DNA of 64,000 nt from assembly GCA_009746045.1 (NCBI GenBank), contig RPFO01000448.1, forward strand, positions 1,660,547-1,724,546, written 5' to 3'. The position numbers and the translations under genes are program-made. This document shows positions 59,702-64,000 of this stretch, piece by piece. Source of the stretch: Mesostigma viride. Lineage: Eukaryota; Streptophyta; Mesostigmatophyceae; Mesostigmatales; Mesostigmataceae. The notes below the pieces were generated by a model that worked only from the letters and a program-made list of their open reading frames with translations, was not told the origin of the DNA and did not search any database. Within the stretch, counting starts at the first letter, position 1. Each line of letters opens with the position of its first letter.

Positions 59702-62700
59702 ATGCCGTCTTACTTGGAAGAATTCATTGAAGGTAAGTGGGATATGGCTTTTGTCCCAGCTTCCCCGATAGATTGCTGCCGTGTTAAATATCGTTAGCCC
59801 TCCCACTTTTTTGTGTCGGGGACCCGACCATGAATAATCGTCCTGCATGGTTTTCAAGTTAGACTTAACGATTTATTTCCCGATATTTTCAATGTTTCCT
59901 GGCTGCATTATGTGCGTATCCGGCTCCCCAGGGCTCTCGTCTCTCCCTCCTGACCTTCATCGCAATTTCACGCTGATGAGGGAGTTGGATGAACGCTCAA
60001 GAGGTGCGTTTTGACGGAGGTTATTGTAACTGTTTAGTAGACACGCTGCAGTGTTCGCTGCTATAGTAATTGCTATAGTAATGACACAAATAAAAGTACA
60101 TGTATAATTGGCATACAGTCTCCACTAAATCCATTTCAGTCTGCAGCATGCTTGTAGCACTTTCCCTCTGTTACCCACCTAGCTATGGCGCTTGACACAC
60201 AATTTAAACCTAACATAAGGCTTTGCTGCTAATTTTCTCTCTAGTATACAACATACCACAGTGCTGCTTGGGGCATATCTTCACGCGCCATTGTACAGGT
60301 CATTGATCTTTCTCAAATGCCTGTTAAACTCTTTTTTCTGCCTGAAAAGAGTGAGTTTGCTTAGAAGTCTCTAGATGTTGCCCTGGTCGCGCTCGCAAAG
60401 GCTAGGATTTGGTGAAGCCAAGAGTGACTAGCCACGACGTCCTTTCCGCTACTTGATACCCGACCTTGAGGATACCTGACCTTGAGAAAGGTGAACCACG
60501 CGCGTTACCCTGCGGTGGGGTATATATTAGAGTATAACAAGTGGCCCTTGCGGAGTCGAATATGCGGCAGGGGAAGGGGAGTTCACTCGGTACCCCACGG
60601 TCTCCACTCTTAATCCCTGAAAGTACAGCCCCACTAACAAAAATGTGTTCTTTGTGACTACTTACCCCATCACAACTGCACGGGTGGACCATGGGACCCA
60701 TCCTCTCCCCCCCCCCCCCCCCCCCCCCCCGCCCCCCTCGCACATACGACCAGCCCTGCAATCACGCATTGAGGAGGCTTGCCAGCACAAGAGCGAGCGA
60801 GCTAGCGCCTACACCCGCACATCGTCCAAGGATAATGACGCCATGCAAGGGGCAGGCGGGGTCGGCGGGGCGGGCGCGGCAGGTGCCGGGCCAGGTGGCG
60901 AGGAGGGCAAGGCAGGGGGTGCCCGAGTGCAGGAGGACCAGCAGGCGTGCATGGAGATTGCCGACGAGAAGATCGCGCTCGCGGTGCAGACATATGATCT
61001 GGTGAGGACCAAAACCAGAAACAGAAATTAAATACATGACTTGAGGAATCGAGGGGGTCAGGGGTCAGTGGAATGACATGGATAGGGATCGGCATCAAGG
61101 TGCATCGAAACAGAAAGGGAAGGCGTATCATAATCAGGTGTGGAAGGGACTTGAATATTCGTGACAGTTGTAGTGATCACTAATCAGGCATCAGCCATCA
61201 CGGGGGGTGGAAGGTGATAACATTGATAAAAACATAAAAGTACTCATCTGTCCCAATCGGCCGCGTCTGGTTTGCTCAGTGTTACTATGGCTTTGCTCCA
61301 AGCTGTCAACAAATGTAGGAGGGGGGCCATCCCCCCCTAAAATCGTACATGAGCGTACTCCCTGGTTTGGCCTACCGCGCCGCCCGGCGCCAGCCAAAGT
61401 GAAAAATGGCTGAGTGCGCTCTGTCAGCCAAAAGGCTGCGCCGGATTGAAAACGGCAACTTTGGGAGTGTGCTACGTGCTACGTGGTTTGTACGACACGT
61501 GGCACTTTTTGTAGCATCTCTTAGTAGAAGCTCTTAGTAAGCGATAGTATTAGCATAGTCTCCAAGTAGAAGCAGTTTAATGATGATTAAACATTTTGTA
61601 CTGCAGTGCTCCGGCTTCAGGCTGGTTGTTGGTGCAACGGTGGTCTGCAACTTGCAAGAATGACGTCAAGCCGGCGGAAATTCGATGCCTATTGCCTGAC
61701 GCCAGGTCCGGTGTCAGAATCAACAACAACAACCTGACGCCTGCCTGAAAGTTGATACGTCTTCCTAGAATCAACCAATACTTGGTAAGTTCTCAGCGTA
61801 CAAGTATAAGTTTAAGTACAGCAGGGCCAAAGCGGACTCCTGCACTTAAAATCAAACGCCTGACCGAGCTAGCGGGATCACCAGAGCGCACTCCTTTCCT
61901 AAAACCAGGCGCCGGACCGGCGGGAGGAGTCAGCTCCTCAAAATTTTTCTTCGCGCCGCCCTAAAAATTTCAAAAATTTCGACAGGAGTACACTCCGTCG
62001 CAAAAATTTTGCCGCCGGACACATTTTATCCCGTTTTTGGAGTTAGCTCCACGTCCGAAGGTGCCGTGCCGGACACACGACTGAGTGTGCTGTTTTGGCT
62101 GGATGTCCCCCCTCCTACAAATGTGAGGTAGTGCTGCGGACTGTGATGAAGGCCATGCCTCTGCAGCCTCTGGATCTAATTGTCAGGCATGGGTTGCTTC
62201 ACGGTACCCCTTGTGCTCGGTTTGGCTAGAAGTTATTCCCTTGTAATAAAGCCATGGTCAGCATCACCGCCACCGCCACTGCCTCCCCCCTTGTTAAAGT
62301 GCCGCTGCTTGCAGTTTCCGCGGGCCGCGCTGCTGGTACTCGGCCAGAAGACATCCAGGTGCATTCGCTGTGTTGCATTTGGGGCATCCAGGCCGGCCCT
62401 TTCAAATATCTCGCGGTGAAAGATCATGTAGACATTAAAAGGTGGCAATGTAGATCGGAATCGTGGTGAAAGATCATGCAGAGATGAAAAGGTGGCAATG
62501 TAGATCGGAATCGTGGTGAAAGATCATGTAGAGATTAAAAGGTGGCAATGTAGATCGGAATCGTGGTGAAACATCATGCAGAGAGCTGCTGCAGGGCTGG
62601 AAATTGGTCGACTCAACGAGGTTTGTAATTTGCTCATTTGTATATTGTCGACCCAACAAATGCCTGCCTAATGCCTGCATGTATCAATCTTATGCCCTGG

Positions 62701-63416
62701 CTCACATCGGACTGTGTGCGTGGCGGACGCAGGTGGACGCCCACATTCAAAAGCTTGACAAGGACCTACGCAAGTTTGAGGAGGAAATGAAGAGAGGTGA
62801 GTGTTTGCGGTCTATGCGACAAACAATGATTATATACCCCTGCGCGACCATGGTTGACATCTGGTGTGGTCGACGTGTCATGCCACCTATCTGACTTCAC
62901 GAACGCATGAGTGACTGTGCCTTCACCAACCATTATTGCCGTGGAAACTGGTATTATCACTGTGCCTACAACTGATATTATAACTGTGCCTACAGCCTGT
63001 TGTACATTTAAAAAATAGTGCCATTATAAATAGCGCTGTTGGAGGCTTGCCCTTTCGGCTTGGTCTTGCTGAGAAGTTTGGGCTTTTGCCTGTTTGTGTC
63101 TTCCTTGCATCTGCTCGCCCGAGGCCTGCCACCCATGGACTTCCTTCCCCCTCCAACAGCAACGCCACTCAACCACCACCACAAACCCACGCACACCCCT
63201 TCACCACTACCACACACACACACACATGCACATACATGCCCCCAACCACCAATGCATGCACACAACACAAACGGTGCAGAGAAGCGGCGGAAAGGCGCGG
63301 CGGGGGGGACAGATGGCAGTGACGGGGGAGGCGATGGCACGCCTCGGCAAAAGTCCAAGAAGAACAAGGAAGCCGGCACGCCAAAGCGGAAAAGGTCCGC
63401 AGTGCTGACCCCCTAG
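59702..63416 (+). CDS. ING-family chromatin protein, N-terminal domain only (no PHD finger)
   Basis: Exons are 59702-59732, 59932-60003, 60754-61001, 62733-62796 and 63280-63416. Phases match (1,1,0,1) and the sum is 184 codons including the stop. The protein begins MPSYLEEFIEGLSSLP and continues DLHRNFTLMRELDER, the ING 'YLE.ylD.i..LP.EL.RN...mreLD' signature. After a Gly/Ala-rich insert come DEKIALAVQTYDLVDAHI and KLDKDLRKFEEEM, the second half of the ING coiled domain. A Lys-rich tail ends RKRSAVLTP. ING proteins are subunits of histone acetyltransferase or deacetylase complexes and normally end in a PHD finger that reads H3K4me3. None is encoded before the stop, nor recognised up to 64000. 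The isoform may lack it, or an alternative exon may lie beyond the window. Confidence 0.9.
60709..60737. repeat. Poly-C run before ING exon 3
   Basis: A C run of more than 20 bases upstream of the acceptor at 60753, acting as an extreme polypyrimidine tract. Confidence 0.9.
61314..62119. mobile_element. DNA transposon-like unit with inverted ends in ING intron 3
   Basis: GTAGGAGGGGGGCCATCC begins at 61315. Its complement, with one change, ends at 62118. The 800-bp interior has no coding and carries several GGAGTnnnCTCC palindromes in a degenerate tandem of about 60-70 bp. No target duplication longer than 2-3 bp could be read, so the superfamily is open. Confidence 0.65.
62413..62585. repeat. 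50-bp direct repeat, 3.4 units, ING intron 3
   Basis: GGTGAA occurs at 62415, 62465, 62515 and 62565. The units share GGTGGCAATGTAGATCGG. Confidence 0.9.
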
Positions 63417-63514
63417 CGCAACTGCCTGCTGTAGTTACCTCCTTGGCTGCCCCCTATGGTTTCCTTATTCACGCACTCTCAGAGTGCCACTTCGATTATA
63501 CCAGTGATATCTCA

Positions 63515-63718
63515 AATTAATTAGAAACATAACTCCGTTGGGAGTACATGTAGCACATATCCCGGAGAAGGGGCATATGGCTTTTAATACATTCTGGGCT
63601 ACTTCCTGCAAGAGTGGAATGTAAGCAACACTTGCTCTAGGTGCCTCAAGGGCACCGGCACCACCATGCTGTCTCGGGTTCAACCCAACTAAGGGGATCC
63701 GGGCACGGGGGAGGAAGA
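63515..63718 (-). mobile_element. ORF1-only element 3' end, copy H
   Basis: A minus-strand fragment: an AATTAATTAG tail, the perfect hairpin ACTCC-GTTG-GGAGT (63532-63545), TACATGTAGCACATATCCC, and 3' UTR to the GAGGAAGAT motif. It lies 100 bp after the ING stop. Confidence 0.75.
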
Positions 63719-63740
63719 TATCTCAAATGGTATGATGTAA

Positions 63741-63782
63741 TATCCAGCCATAATATCAAGGAGACAACCAGCGCAGGCCATT
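63741..63782 (-). repeat. Short dispersed repeat
   Basis: TATCAAGGAGACAACCAG and then CGCAGGCCA; the fourth copy of the motif also found at 12743, 22975 and 41763. Confidence 0.6.
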
Positions 63783-64000
63783 GCAAGAAATGTGGAGAAT
63801 GTGGGTTATGGCAGCTCAGCCATTATCTTATCCGCATTTGTCGAGTCATTTGGGATGATGGAGATGAATGGGGTCGTGGAGCCCATAAACATACTGTTCT
63901 TCAGTACGTGCATGCCTCCATATTAAGTACTGTTTAATCATGATGTTTGATTTTACCGTGATACTTTGCTGTTTGCACCCTTGTCCTGTCATGCTGCATG
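63783..64000. other. Window end, no gene recognised
   Basis: An open frame to 63937 contains a Cys-rich start (CKKCGECG), but it overlaps repeat sequence and has no PHD or other named pattern. Confidence 0.35.

Noticed and set aside
63641-63937. CKKCGECG-containing frame as a possible PHD finger for the ING gene
   Set aside because: Wrong spacing for the C4HC3 pattern, it overlaps dispersed repeats, and no splice link in phase was seen.

Overview
The window looks like nuclear DNA of a green alga, most likely a chlorophyte. Genes are split into many short GC-rich exons joined at clean GT-AG sites. Proteins carry long low-complexity Ser, Gly, Asp and Gln inserts, and introns are full of minisatellites. 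One 3' flank has a TGTAA motif, the usual green-algal poly(A) signal. The species cannot be fixed from the sequence alone. No rRNA, tRNA or CRISPR array was recognised.

Layout. (1) 1-6253, plus strand: the last five exons of a multi-pass membrane protein, probably of the algal TmcB/TmcC type. (2) 6.9-26.5 kb: a dense island of nested transposable elements. It holds pieces of a LINE with an RT (YADD), an abundant ORF1-only relative that ends in the same 3' hairpin, a second LINE type with a CCHC plus restriction-like endonuclease (REL) C-terminus, one hAT element with a perfect 8-bp target duplication, and two TTAA-flanked DNA transposons in one host copy. (3) 26.5-36.3 kb, minus strand: an ABCG half transporter lacking only its extreme N-terminus. 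Its introns hold four tandem arrays, including a 1.8-kb decamer array, and a TA-flanked MITE. (4) 39.5-41.5 kb, plus strand: a divergent pirin-like cupin protein. (5) 41.7-46.3 kb: a second transposon island with a second LINE RT copy and a 550-bp hAT MITE. (6) 47.9-58.8 kb, minus strand: a complete 11-exon gene for a DEG15/TYSND1-type peroxisomal processing protease (about 1620 aa). (7) 59.7-63.4 kb, plus strand: a five-exon ING-family chromatin gene whose reading frame stops before any PHD finger. It is divergent from DEG15 across about 950 bp. A LINE 3' end follows it.

The host genes have no common pathway; they are ordinary housekeeping neighbours. The exon chains are supported by intron phases that match at every junction and by total coding lengths divisible by three. 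Transposon boundaries are supported by reconstructing the empty site from a second copy of the host repeat. The most interesting material is in the repeats: a compensated 3' stem-loop shared by RT-bearing and ORF1-only elements, nested insertions with readable target duplications, and a minisatellite that amplifies the 5' splice site of an ABCG exon.
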